NCBI GenBank assembly: GCA_900772495.1
Contig: CAAHEJ010000110.1
Location: forward strand, 1 to 39,771
Length of the DNA: 39,771 bases
Direction: 5' to 3'
From: an uncultured Campylobacter sp.
Lineage (GTDB): Bacteria > Campylobacterota > Campylobacteria > Campylobacterales > Campylobacteraceae
The notes below the pieces were generated by a model. It did not search any database. It had not been told where the DNA came from and saw only the letters and a program-made list of their open reading frames with translations. Both the position numbers and the translations under genes were made by a program. Every line of letters begins with the position of its first letter. Position 1 is the stretch's first letter. This document shows positions 32,475 to 39,771 of the stretch, piece by piece.

Positions 32475-33365
32475 TCACTTTAACATTTTTTCTATGGGCA
32501 GCACGAGTATAGAGCTTGCGCCTTGTGCTTTCAAAGCCTCCATAGTCTCCCAAAATAGCGTTTCTTTACTCACCATATGCAAAGCCACCTTGCTTTCATC
32601 ATTTGCAAGCGGCAAGATAGTCGGTTTTTCCATACCGGGCAGCAAAGCCTTTATCTTTTCAAGCCTATCTTTTGGGGCGTGCAGCATTATGTATTTGCTC
32701 TCTCTTGCCTGCATAAGCCCGTCAATGCGTAGCAAAAGCCTAGTAGTAAGCTCTTCAAGCTCCTTTGCAAACTCGCCCTTTCGCTGTATCAAGCAGGCTT
32801 TGGACTCGTAAATCGTGGCGACTTCTTTAAGCCCATTTGCTTGCAAGGTCGCTCCGCTCGATACTAAATCACATATCGCATCGGCTAGCCCCGCTCGAAC
32901 CGCCACTTCAACTGAGCCTGTAAGCGTGCAGTGCTTATACTCAATGCCCTTTTGACTCATAAAGCGTTTTAAAAGTTGCGGATAAGAAGTGGCTATGCGT
33001 AGCCCGCGAAAGTCATCAAGCCCTTTGTAGCAAGCATCCCCGTCAAGCGCAAGGCTCAAACGACAGCCACCAAAGTCAAGTTTTTTAAGCAGGTTAAATT
33101 CAGCCTTTTCGCCAAGTTCCTTGCGTTCAAGTGCGTTTTCTTCAAGGACATTTTCGCCGATAATCCCCAAATCAACCACCCCATCAAAAACAAGCCCGGG
33201 TATATCATCATCTCTTACGCGCAGCAAATCAATGGGCAAATTCGTGGCAAAGGCGATGAGGCTTTGCTCGTGGATGTGCATTTTCACGCCACAATCTTTC
33301 AGCAAATCCGCACAGTCCTTACTCAAACGCCCTGATTTTTGCACCGCGATACGAAGTCTTTGCAT
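32475..33365 (-). CDS. hisG: ATP phosphoribosyltransferase, long form
   Basis: HisG joins ATP and PRPP, the first and regulated step of histidine synthesis. At 296 residues it is the long hexameric form with a C-terminal regulatory (ACT-like) domain that binds histidine. The N-terminus MQRLRIAVQKSGRLSKDCADLL, the DLGIIGENVLEE segment and the PRPP-loop region DLVSSGATLQANGLKEV are typical. The start ATG at 33365 follows AAAAGGGAC. The 160 bases upstream are AT-rich with several overlapping GCTTTT/AAAAGC and GGCTT/AAGCC stems. hisD is downstream but separated by the sigma-28 gene. Confidence 0.96.
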   Translation of the reverse strand: MQRLRIAVQKSGRLSKDCADLLKDCGVKMHIHEQSLIAFATNLPIDLLRVRDDDIPGLVFDGVVDLGIIGENVLEENALERKELGEKAEFNLLKKLDFGGCRLSLALDGDACYKGLDDFRGLRIATSYPQLLKRFMSQKGIEYKHCTLTGSVEVAVRAGLADAICDLVSSGATLQANGLKEVATIYESKACLIQRKGEFAKELEELTTRLLLRIDGLMQARESKYIMLHAPKDRLEKIKALLPGMEKPTILPLANDESKVALHMVSKETLFWETMEALKAQGASSILVLPIEKMLK

Positions 33366-33525
33366 TTTTGTCCCTTTTGTTTCAAAATTTAGGCTTTTTC
33401 TTACAAGCCAAAAAGCAAGTTCGCCTTTTATTAAATTTAAGGCTTTTTGCGCCGTTTAAGCCCCTTGCTTTTAAATTTTTGCTTTTAAAGCCCAAATTCT
33501 AGCACAAATTTCATAACAAGGCGAT

Positions 33526-33717
33526 TTAATGCGTAGGGATTTTTACGCGCTCACTTTTGCGAGCCTTTGCACTCGTGCTTTTAGCACTCAAATGCTTTGT
33601 TTTGCGCTCAAATTCAAGCAAGGTGCTTTGACTAGCGTTGTTTTCAGCAGCCTTTGCCAAAGCAAAATCCACGCAAAACCCACAAAACAAAAGCATAAAA
33701 AGCATTTTTTTCAACAT
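33526..33717 (-). CDS. 63-residue exported protein
   Basis: The ATG at 33717 follows AAGGAAAATT and opens a Sec signal peptide MLKKMLFMLLFCGFCVDFALA, with cleavage expected after ALA. The mature part is only about 42 residues, charged and rich in Ser, Lys and Ala, containing FERKTKHLSAKSTSAKA. No cysteine remains after the signal. Family not recognised. A longer frame starting at 33780 gains nothing. It follows the gene at 33837 by 119 bases; the gap is AT-rich. Confidence 0.65.
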   Translation of the reverse strand: MLKKMLFMLLFCGFCVDFALAKAAENNASQSTLLEFERKTKHLSAKSTSAKARKSERVKIPTH

Positions 33718-33836
33718 AATTTTCCTTAAATTTGCAAATTTAAGCCTGAATTTTAGCACAAATTCAGCACGATTTCGCAAAAATTCAAAGATTATGTTTC
33801 AATTTCTTAAAGAGTTTATGGCATTCTTAGATAAAT

Positions 33837-34328
33837 TCAGCGCAGCAGCTCTTTAAAGCTACCAAATTCGTCGCTTAATTGTGGGGCGACAAAATCACCA
33901 AGCGCAATGGCATTTTCTAAGCTGTCAAGCAAGGTGTTGATTTCTTCTCTTTTGTCCTCCACATAAGCCAAAACGCCCTCATAACCGCCATTTTCAAGCA
34001 CTAAAAAAGGATTTTGGCACTCAAAGCTAAACCTTTCGCCGCCCACGCTTGTGCAAAATTCCGTCCCAAACAACGATTCACTCATAAATGAGGCGTTTTC
34101 GATGATGGCATTATTTTGCGTGTCTATGCCTTGTTGCTCTTCGTTTGTGGCTGAATTTCGCGCTTTAAGGTTACATTCAAGCTTTTTTAGTGCATTATCA
34201 AGCACTTGCAAAGCCCCAATGAAATCGTTAGCATCATCAATCTGCGCACAAAGTTCTTTTGTCTCAAATTCACCCTTACTCTCGATATGTCCTAAGTGTT
34301 TTTTGAGGATTTCAAGTTCCTTACTCAT
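33837..34328 (-). CDS. conserved protein after the iam cluster, possibly the flagellar accessory protein FlgX
   Basis: A 163-residue soluble acidic protein, MSKELEILKKHLGHIESKGEF..., with a helical first half, two cysteines around FGTEFCTSVGGERFSFECQNP, and a helical C-terminus ending SLENAIALGDFVAPQLSDEF. It lies 44 bases downstream of the lipoprotein gene. The gene in this place in C. jejuni (after the iam cluster) is, as I recall, the one called flgX, a chaperone-like protein for flagellar stators; I cannot confirm the identity from sequence alone, so no symbol is given. Confidence 0.65.
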   Translation of the reverse strand: MSKELEILKKHLGHIESKGEFETKELCAQIDDANDFIGALQVLDNALKKLECNLKARNSATNEEQQGIDTQNNAIIENASFMSESLFGTEFCTSVGGERFSFECQNPFLVLENGGYEGVLAYVEDKREEINTLLDSLENAIALGDFVAPQLSDEFGSFKELLR

Positions 34329-34372
34329 TGTTTCTCCTTATTTTGCTTTTATCAAGCAATTTGCGTTCCACA

Positions 34373-35152
34373 TTATAAGAGCGAATTTATCCACAGCACC
34401 ATATCATCGCCCAAAGCATTAAGAGCCTCATCAAATCCCTCCACAGCCGCACTTGGCTCGATTTTTTCCACACTTACATTATAGCGAAAATGTTGAACGC
34501 CGAGTAGTTTTTTACTTTTGTTGTCAATCAAACTCGCGCTTAATGCCAAATTTATCGCGCTTTTGTTGTTATAAAAAACCTGCTCGAAAGCATCAAAGCG
34601 CAATTCAAGCAACAAATCCGCTTGAATTTGACTATTAGCATTTAATACTACTTGAAAAAGCCTATTTTTTTCAAATTTGCTTGACAAAAGCACGCTCAAA
34701 GCATTGACAGGCGAGCTTTTCCACAAGTGCTTGGAGTATGAGCTAAGCTCATTGTCCTTTATATAGGTGATTTCGTTTGTCCTTAGATAAAGCACGCTTT
34801 GAATAGGTGCGATTTTAATGCTCTTTGTGGCTTCTTTTGGCTTGTCAAGCACTATTTTATCGTTGGCTTTAAGTATATATGTGGTAGGATTTGGCTGTGG
34901 CGAGGGTGCAAGCGAACAAGCGCAAAAGGCAAAAGGCAGGACAAAAAGCCCAAAAAGTCCCGCTAGTTTTTTTAAATTTTGCCTTAAATTTGAATTTTTA
35001 AGATAAAAAATTTCGCAAAAAATTTGCTTTAAAATCAAACTTTTTTCGCTAAAAAATAGCTTGAAACCTTGTCTTAAATTTAAATTTTTTACGCAAAGAA
35101 TTTGTCCTAAATTTTGCCTTAAATTCACACTTTTTTCGTTAAATTTTCGCAT
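34373..35152 (-). CDS. ABC-type transport auxiliary lipoprotein with a repeat-built N-terminal extension
   Basis: The mature domain resembles the MlaA/LptE-like ABC-type transport auxiliary lipoprotein family (PqiC-like): after the lipobox FCAC (about 82-85) come TTYILKANDKIVLD, SIKIAPIQSVLYLRTNEITY and VNALSVLLSSKF. The protein of this locus would bridge the MCE complex to the outer membrane. It is 259 residues, because the usual signal peptide (LKKLAGLFGLFVLPFAFCAC) is preceded by about 60 residues made of roughly four imperfect copies of an element like KNLNLRQGF or KNSNLRQNL. The only ATG is at 35152, one base after the MCE gene stop. A later start at a rare codon cannot be excluded. Confidence 0.75.
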   Translation of the reverse strand: MRKFNEKSVNLRQNLGQILCVKNLNLRQGFKLFFSEKSLILKQIFCEIFYLKNSNLRQNLKKLAGLFGLFVLPFAFCACSLAPSPQPNPTTYILKANDKIVLDKPKEATKSIKIAPIQSVLYLRTNEITYIKDNELSSYSKHLWKSSPVNALSVLLSSKFEKNRLFQVVLNANSQIQADLLLELRFDAFEQVFYNNKSAINLALSASLIDNKSKKLLGVQHFRYNVSVEKIEPSAAVEGFDEALNALGDDMVLWINSLL

Positions 35153-35153
35153 T

Positions 35154-35930
35154 TTACTCTCCCGGTGCTGGTTTGTTTTTGCCGCTTTTGAAAAAGATAT
35201 CTGATGGGCTTTGCTTTAAATTCCGCAAGGTTTCGCTCATTTGTATCAGCAAGGCTTCTAAAACTTCGAGATTAGAGCCAAGCGAGCCTTTTATATCGCC
35301 ATAGTTATCGGCTAAATGCGCCATTTTTTGAGACGCGCTGCTGAAATTTGCAAGGGTTGGTTCTAAGGTTTTGTTGAAATTCGCAAAATTTTCTAAAATT
35401 CTGCCAAAATTTCGCACATTTTTTTCGCTGAAAATGAGATGAAGCTGTTCGTTTGTATAATCAAGCAGTTGTATGAATTTATCGCCTTGCTTGTCAAGGG
35501 TAGATAAAAAGCCTTGTTTGACGGGTATGGTTGGGATTTCGTCCTTGTTTGCGTGCGTTAAAACCGCCTTTTCTTCGCTGTCTGCTCTAAGCTCGATGAA
35601 TTTAAGCCCCGTGATACCTTGCAAGGCTAGTGTCGCATAAGTGTTGTGCGTGATGGGCGTGCCTTCTTTGAGCTTGATGAGTATGCGAACGCCCACGCCG
35701 CCTTGCGTGGTGTCTATGCTCGTGTCCTCCACGCTGCCTACTTCCACGCCAAGTAAGCGCACGGGTGCTTTTATGCCAAGCCCTGAAATGGACTCTTGCG
35801 TGAAAAGTTGATAATACTCAAACCTTTCCTTGTGCGAAAAGCCGCTCAGCCACACCATAAAAAACACCGCTACCGCGAAAATCCCAAAGACAAAAATGCC
35901 TATGTAGAAATAATTTGCTTTATTTTCCAT
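35154..35930 (-). CDS. MCE-domain (MlaD-like) substrate-binding protein
   Basis: A 258-residue protein with one N-terminal membrane segment (NYFYIGIFVFGIFAVAVFFMVWL, about 5-27), then the MCE domain with ESISGLGIKAPVRLLGVEVGSVE (about 46-68), and a helical C-terminus typical of MlaD proteins. MlaD forms a hexameric periplasmic ring that carries phospholipids or other lipids between membranes. It starts at the last base of the ATPase gene, making a translationally coupled operon iamB-iamA-MCE-lipoprotein. Homologous to the C. jejuni gene after iamA. Confidence 0.9.
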   Translation of the reverse strand: MENKANYFYIGIFVFGIFAVAVFFMVWLSGFSHKERFEYYQLFTQESISGLGIKAPVRLLGVEVGSVEDTSIDTTQGGVGVRILIKLKEGTPITHNTYATLALQGITGLKFIELRADSEEKAVLTHANKDEIPTIPVKQGFLSTLDKQGDKFIQLLDYTNEQLHLIFSEKNVRNFGRILENFANFNKTLEPTLANFSSASQKMAHLADNYGDIKGSLGSNLEVLEALLIQMSETLRNLKQSPSDIFFKSGKNKPAPGE

Positions 35931-36655
35931 CAGCCCATAAACCTTTCATAAAGTGCTGTGTTGTGTGCTTTTAGCTCGTCTTGCGTGCCGATAAAGCCCA
36001 CTTTTTTGTCCTGCAAAATCAAAAACCTGTCCAAAACATTTCTCATACTCTCTTTGTCGTGCGTTACTAGCACCATAGTCAGCCCAAGCCCAGCTTTTAA
36101 GGCTAAAACAAGCTCGTCAAATTCACGCGAGCTGTGCGGGTCAAGCCCTGAGGTCGGCTCGTCCAAAAAAAGCAAGCTGCTATCAAGCGCCAAAGCCCGC
36201 GCGATAGCCACGCGCTTTACCATACCGCCGCTTAACTCGCTAGGAAAAAGCCCAAGCACCCTTTCATCAAGCCCTACCATTTTAATCTTCATATAAACAA
36301 GCTCTTTTATAGAACGCTCGCTCAAATGCGTGTATTCGCGCAGGGGCAAGGCTATGTTTTCATACGCGCTAAAAAAGCTAAAAAGCGCGCCAAACTGAAA
36401 GACAACGCCCCAAGATTGCTGTAATTTTAGCGCATCTTTTGGGCTAATGCGGCGTAAATTTTTGCCTAAAATTTCATACTCGCCACCATCAAAATGCTCT
36501 AACATTAGCATTTGCCGCAGTAGCACGGATTTGCCCGAACCAGAACCGCCCAAAATGCCAAAAATTTCGCCCTTATTGACGCTAAAACTTACTTTATCGT
36601 GTATGAGTTTGTCTCCAAAACGCGTTATAATGTCTTTTGCCACAATCTCGCTCAT
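35930..36655 (-). CDS. iamA: ABC transporter ATP-binding protein (MlaF-like), invasion-associated marker A
   Basis: The 241-residue ATPase has Walker A GGSGSGKS (about 36-43), signature LSGGMVKRVAIARALA, Walker B LLFLDEPTSGLDP and the His switch VTHD. It belongs to the MlaF/Ttg2A group and partners the MlaE-type permease and the MCE protein to move lipids across the inner membrane. In C. jejuni this gene and the permease are called iamA and iamB (invasion-associated marker). Length is normal; start ATG at 36655 directly precedes the end of iamB. Confidence 0.9.
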   Translation of the reverse strand: MSEIVAKDIITRFGDKLIHDKVSFSVNKGEIFGILGGSGSGKSVLLRQMLMLEHFDGGEYEILGKNLRRISPKDALKLQQSWGVVFQFGALFSFFSAYENIALPLREYTHLSERSIKELVYMKIKMVGLDERVLGLFPSELSGGMVKRVAIARALALDSSLLFLDEPTSGLDPHSSREFDELVLALKAGLGLTMVLVTHDKESMRNVLDRFLILQDKKVGFIGTQDELKAHNTALYERFMG

Positions 36656-37801
36656 CTAAATGCCCGCCTGTGTGAGAAAGATAGAAAAAAGCGCATCAAA
36701 GGCAATCACCCAAAATATCGCATTTACCACGCTTTTTGTCGTGTAAATGCCTATGCTTTCTGTGGTGTTTTTTACGCCAAAGCCCCGAAAACACGCTATC
36801 ATACCGATGATATACCCAAAGGCTGGGGCTTTGACAAGCCCGATGATGATATGTTTAAGCTCCACAGCCTCTTTGAAGCGTCTCATAAATTCAAAAGGAT
36901 TTATCCCAAGACTTAAATCCGCCACAAGCAAACCGCCAAAAATGCTTACCGCATCGGCAACCGCGACTATCAAAGGCATAGCAAAGCTAAGTGCCAGCAC
37001 GCGTGGCAGTATGATAAAACGCGCAGAGTTAAAGCCCATAGTATTCATCGCGTTGATTTCATCGGTGATTTTCATCACGCCGATTTGCGCTGTGTATGAA
37101 CTCGCACTGCGCCCTGCGATAACGATAGCAGCGATAAGCGGGGCGATTTCTCTCGTGGCTGAAATGCCGACTAAATCCACGATGAAAATGTTTGCGCCAA
37201 ATTGAGCCAGCTGATACGCTGCTTGATACGCAAGCACCACGCCCACAAGCAAAGAAGTTAAGATGATGATGGGCATTGCTCGCAAGGCAGAATGCTCTAT
37301 GTGGTATAAAAAGGCGATGAAACGGAAGTTTTTAGGGTGCTTCATCAAATCAAAAAGGGCAGCAAAAAAGACTCCGCTAAAAACGACAAAGCGTCTTAAA
37401 GCGGCTATCATTTTAGCGACTTTATCGCTGATGAGCCTTGCTAAATGCTCTTGTGCTTGGGCTTTTTGCTTTTTTGGCAAGGGAGCATAATTTTTCGCAC
37501 AAAGCTCGTAAAGGCTTGAATTTGTGGCGTTTAAGCCTGTTTTTTGAATTTCACAATTTTCCTTTTTAAGCTCAAATTCAAGCCTTAAAAAAAAGCAAAT
37601 GCCCGCTGTATCAATGTGCGTTAAATTTGAAAAATCAAAAATGATGATTTTTGAATGTGGCTTAAAAATTTGCAAAATGGGCTTTTTTTCAAAAAAGGGC
37701 AGTGAATTTTTGTCCCAAATTCCACTGATGACAAGCCTATCTTGCGCGTTTTGAGTGATAAATTCAAGCTCGCTTTTTTGAAAGCTTAAAATTTGGCTCA
37801 T
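36656..37801 (-). CDS. iamB: MlaE-type ABC permease with N-terminal STAS-like domain, invasion-associated marker B
   Basis: The 381-residue protein has two parts. Residues 1-110 are a STAS-like domain (RLVISGIWDKNSLPFF, then IIIFDFSNLTHIDTAGICFFLRL), which is normally a separate MlaB protein in other bacteria. Residues 140-381 are the MlaE permease with the hallmark AAIVIAGRSASSYTAQIGVMKI and TDEINAMNTMGFNSARFIILPR and five or so membrane helices. This fusion is known for Campylobacter and Helicobacter. It starts the operon with iamA, MCE and the lipoprotein; tkt lies upstream. Confidence 0.9.
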   Translation of the reverse strand: MSQILSFQKSELEFITQNAQDRLVISGIWDKNSLPFFEKKPILQIFKPHSKIIIFDFSNLTHIDTAGICFFLRLEFELKKENCEIQKTGLNATNSSLYELCAKNYAPLPKKQKAQAQEHLARLISDKVAKMIAALRRFVVFSGVFFAALFDLMKHPKNFRFIAFLYHIEHSALRAMPIIILTSLLVGVVLAYQAAYQLAQFGANIFIVDLVGISATREIAPLIAAIVIAGRSASSYTAQIGVMKITDEINAMNTMGFNSARFIILPRVLALSFAMPLIVAVADAVSIFGGLLVADLSLGINPFEFMRRFKEAVELKHIIIGLVKAPAFGYIIGMIACFRGFGVKNTTESIGIYTTKSVVNAIFWVIAFDALFSIFLTQAGI

Positions 37802-37844
37802 CTTGTCCCCTTAATCTCGCATTTTCACGCTCATAAAAAGCCTT

Positions 37845-39771
37845 TTACTCATCATTTGCTCTTAAAACAAACTCACAAAGCTTATCAGGCGTAAAGCCAA
37901 AGTGCGCAAAAACTTCCTTGTCCTTGCCACTTTCCCCAAAACTTTTAATGCCAAAAACCTCATCGCAAAACTGATAAAGCTCATTCGCACTAGCTGCTTC
38001 TACGCCGATAACCTTGCCTTGTAAAAGCCTTTTTTTGTAGGCTTTTTCTTGCCTTTCAAAAAGCTCATAGCAAGGCATAGACACCACATTTACGCCTTTG
38101 CCTTTTTGTTTTAAAAGTGCGGCAGTTTCTAGGCAAAGGCTCACCTCGCTGCCACTTGCTAAAAGCGTAAATTCAGCATTTTTACTTTCTTTAAGCAAAT
38201 ACGCTCCATTTTCAACCCCGCCAAAAACACCTTGTGGCAAGGCTTTGAGTTTCTGGCGTGAAAGCACAAAGGCGCAAGGCAAGTTTTCTTTTAAGGCTAT
38301 TTGCCACGCAGCCGCGTTTTCGTTGCCATCAGCTGGGCGAAAGGTAAGGAAATTTGGCATTGCGCGAAAGGTGCTAAGCTGTTCTATGGGCTGATGAGTA
38401 GGTCCGTCCTCGCCAACGCCTATGCTATCGTGCGTAAAGATGAAAAAATGCTTGATTTTCATCAAAGCGGCGATTCTAGCAGCTGGTTTTAAATACTCGC
38501 TGAAAATAAAAAAAGTCGCCGAAAAGGGCAAGAAAAGCCCATACCTTGCAAAGCCGTTGTTTATGGCTGCCATAGCGTGTTCTCTTATGCCAAAATGCAA
38601 ATTTTTGCCCGCCACAAAGTCGCCAAAGCCCTTTAACTCGGTTTTATTTGACGGGGCTAAATCAGCACTTCCGCCTAAAAAGCCCGCCACACTCTTTGCA
38701 ATGGCGTTTAAAATTTCTCCATTTGAATCCCTTGTGGCTGTGTCTTTGCCGCTAAAATTTGGATATTCAACCTTGCTAAAATCTGGCTTTAAAAGCTCTT
38801 TTAAAAGCTCTTTTTTGGGCGAGTTTTGTAAAGTTTCGCTCCATTTTGCCTGCGCTAAATCGCCAAGTTCAACCGCGCTTTCAAAGCGGATTTTCACATC
38901 AGCTGGAATTTCAAAGTGAGAATTTGGGTTAAAACCTAAATTTTCTTTCATTTTTTTGATGATTTCCTCGCCCAAAGGTGCGCCGTGGCTGTGGTGTGAG
39001 CCTTCAAGCGTGAGTGCTGCTTTGGCTATGGTAGTGTGAGCGATGATGAGCGTGGGTTTTGTGGCGTTTTTAGCCTTTAAAAGTGCGTTGTTTATAGCTT
39101 CATAATCGTGTCCGTTTATGTCAAGCACTTCAAAGCCCTGTGCGATAAACCTTTGCGCCACATTTTCATCAAAAGCCAAAGCCGTGTCGCCCTCGATAGA
39201 AATGTGGTTGCTGTCATAAATGATGATTAAATTATCAAGCTTATGAACGCCTGCAAGCGAGCAAGCCTCGTAACTAATGCCCTCTTGCAAGTCCCCATCC
39301 CCGCAAAGGCAATACACTTTGTGGTTGATAAGAGTTTCGCCTAACAAATTCGCCGCTTTTTTAGCCGCCATCGCAAAGCCAACAGCGTTTGCAACGCCTT
39401 GTCCTAATGGTCCTGTGGCGATTTCTACGCCTTGTGTGCTTATTTCTGGGTGTCCGGGCGTTTTGGAGTGAAGCTGTCTAAAATTTTTTAAATCTTCAAT
39501 GCCTAAATCATAGCCACTTAAATGCAAAAAGCTATACAAAAGCGCGCTGGCGTGTCCGCCCGAAAAAACGAGCCTGTCGCGGTTTAGCCAAGTTGAGTCT
39601 TTGGGGTTGTGCTGTAAATGCAAACTTAAAACAGCCACAATGTCAGATAGCCCCAAAGCTGCGCCAGGGTGTCCGCTATTTGCCTTTTGCACCATATCAG
39701 CACTTAAAACCCGCAAGGTGTTTGCCATTTTTGCTAGCGTTTGAAAGTCTGTTTTTTCAAGCTTGTTTAAA
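37845..39771 (-). CDS. tkt: transketolase, 5' end cut by the window edge
   Basis: Transketolase moves two-carbon units between sugar phosphates in the pentose phosphate pathway. Recognised segments are ANTLRVLSADMVQKANSGHPGAALGL, GDGDLQEGISYEACSLAGVH (thiamine diphosphate/Mg site), DSNHISIEGDT, and THDSIGVGEDGPTHQPIEQL with the catalytic His. An ATG at 39728 is present, but the frame stays open upstream to the window edge (...KTDFQTLAK before it), matching the N-terminal helix of transketolases, so the true start lies beyond 39771. The complete protein would be at least 641 residues. The gene upstream of the iam cluster in C. jejuni is also tkt. It is separated from iamB by 43 bases. Confidence 0.95.
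   Translation of the reverse strand, partial: LNKLEKTDFQTLAKMANTLRVLSADMVQKANSGHPGAALGLSDIVAVLSLHLQHNPKDSTWLNRDRLVFSGGHASALLYSFLHLSGYDLGIEDLKNFRQLHSKTPGHPEISTQGVEIATGPLGQGVANAVGFAMAAKKAANLLGETLINHKVYCLCGDGDLQEGISYEACSLAGVHKLDNLIIIYDSNHISIEGDTALAFDENVAQRFIAQGFEVLDINGHDYEAINNALLKAKNATKPTLIIAHTTIAKAALTLEGSHHSHGAPLGEEIIKKMKENLGFNPNSHFEIPADVKIRFESAVELGDLAQAKWSETLQNSPKKELLKELLKPDFSKVEYPNFSGKDTATRDSNGEILNAIAKSVAGFLGGSADLAPSNKTELKGFGDFVAGKNLHFGIREHAMAAINNGFARYGLFLPFSATFFIFSEYLKPAARIAALMKIKHFFIFTHDSIGVGEDGPTHQPIEQLSTFRAMPNFLTFRPADGNENAAAWQIALKENLPCAFVLSRQKLKALPQGVFGGVENGAYLLKESKNAEFTLLASGSEVSLCLETAALLKQKGKGVNVVSMPCYELFERQEKAYKKRLLQGKVIGVEAASANELYQFCDEVFGIKSFGESGKDKEVFAHFGFTPDKLCEFVLRANDE

Noticed and set aside
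33465..33489. Tandem TTGCTTTTAAA upstream of hisG
   Set aside because: Only two short AT-rich copies; likely chance in this composition.
1..39771. tRNA genes, rRNA genes, CRISPR arrays, transposases
   Set aside because: No tRNA T-loop/acceptor pattern, no regularly spaced repeats and no transposase-like protein were recognised on either strand by reading; a covariance-model scan was not possible here.

Overview
The window reads as chromosomal DNA of a Campylobacter-like member of the Campylobacterota. The evidence is the gene content: waaC-htrB, the long form of hisG, a futalosine-pathway UbiA-type prenyltransferase, and an iamB/iamA/MCE/lipoprotein cluster next to tkt. Other evidence is the local order moaA - two small genes - prenyltransferase - miaA, near-consensus sigma-54 and sigma-28 flagellar promoters, and TATAAT-type -10 boxes without clear -35 boxes. 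The species cannot be named from this. Both ends cut genes: an autotransporter on the left (5' part missing) and transketolase on the right (5' end missing).

Layout. 1-3880: C-terminal 1293 codons of a large S6-type (IgA protease/SPATE-like) autotransporter with a palindromic repeat read in frame. 3944-7815: LPS core and lipid A genes waaC-htrB, then a LOG-family hydrolase coupled to mnmA. 7997-10297 (minus): acetolactate synthase ilvI-ilvH behind a previously unlisted 29-codon leader peptide rich in Val and Leu. 10437-10886: a DUF4160/DUF2442 pair, the first gene frameshifted. 10893-13399 (minus): rarA and a DUF945-type envelope protein. 13615-16719: Bcr/CflA efflux pump, small outer-membrane barrel, and a sigma-54-driven protein. 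16873-19719 (minus): operon ending in moaA and starting with the menaquinone prenyltransferase. 19791-20822: miaA, then SRP RNA. 20893-22520 (minus): small lipoprotein, pyrC and its HTH partner. 22623-23654: a Sec-exported asparaginase.

23668-28393 is an AT-richer accessory island on the minus strand, inserted among housekeeping genes: ImmA/IrrE metalloprotease, DUF4411 PIN-like protein, an adenine methyltransferase, a PD-(D/E)XK-type restriction enzyme, and a 75-residue protein. Start/stop overlaps link the first four into one translationally coupled operon. The methyltransferase is split by a frameshift at an A8 tract and the endonuclease by a frameshift at a T5 tract, so the restriction-modification system reads as OFF/OFF. 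A slippage-prone tract in the methyltransferase suggests phase variation.

28518-39771: a ClbS/DfsB-like protein, an HDOD regulator with a partner, hisD and hisG separated by a small gene carrying its own sigma-28 promoter, a small exported protein, and then the operon iamB-iamA-MCE-lipoprotein plus a possible flagellar accessory gene, downstream of tkt.

No tRNA, rRNA, CRISPR array or transposase gene was recognised.
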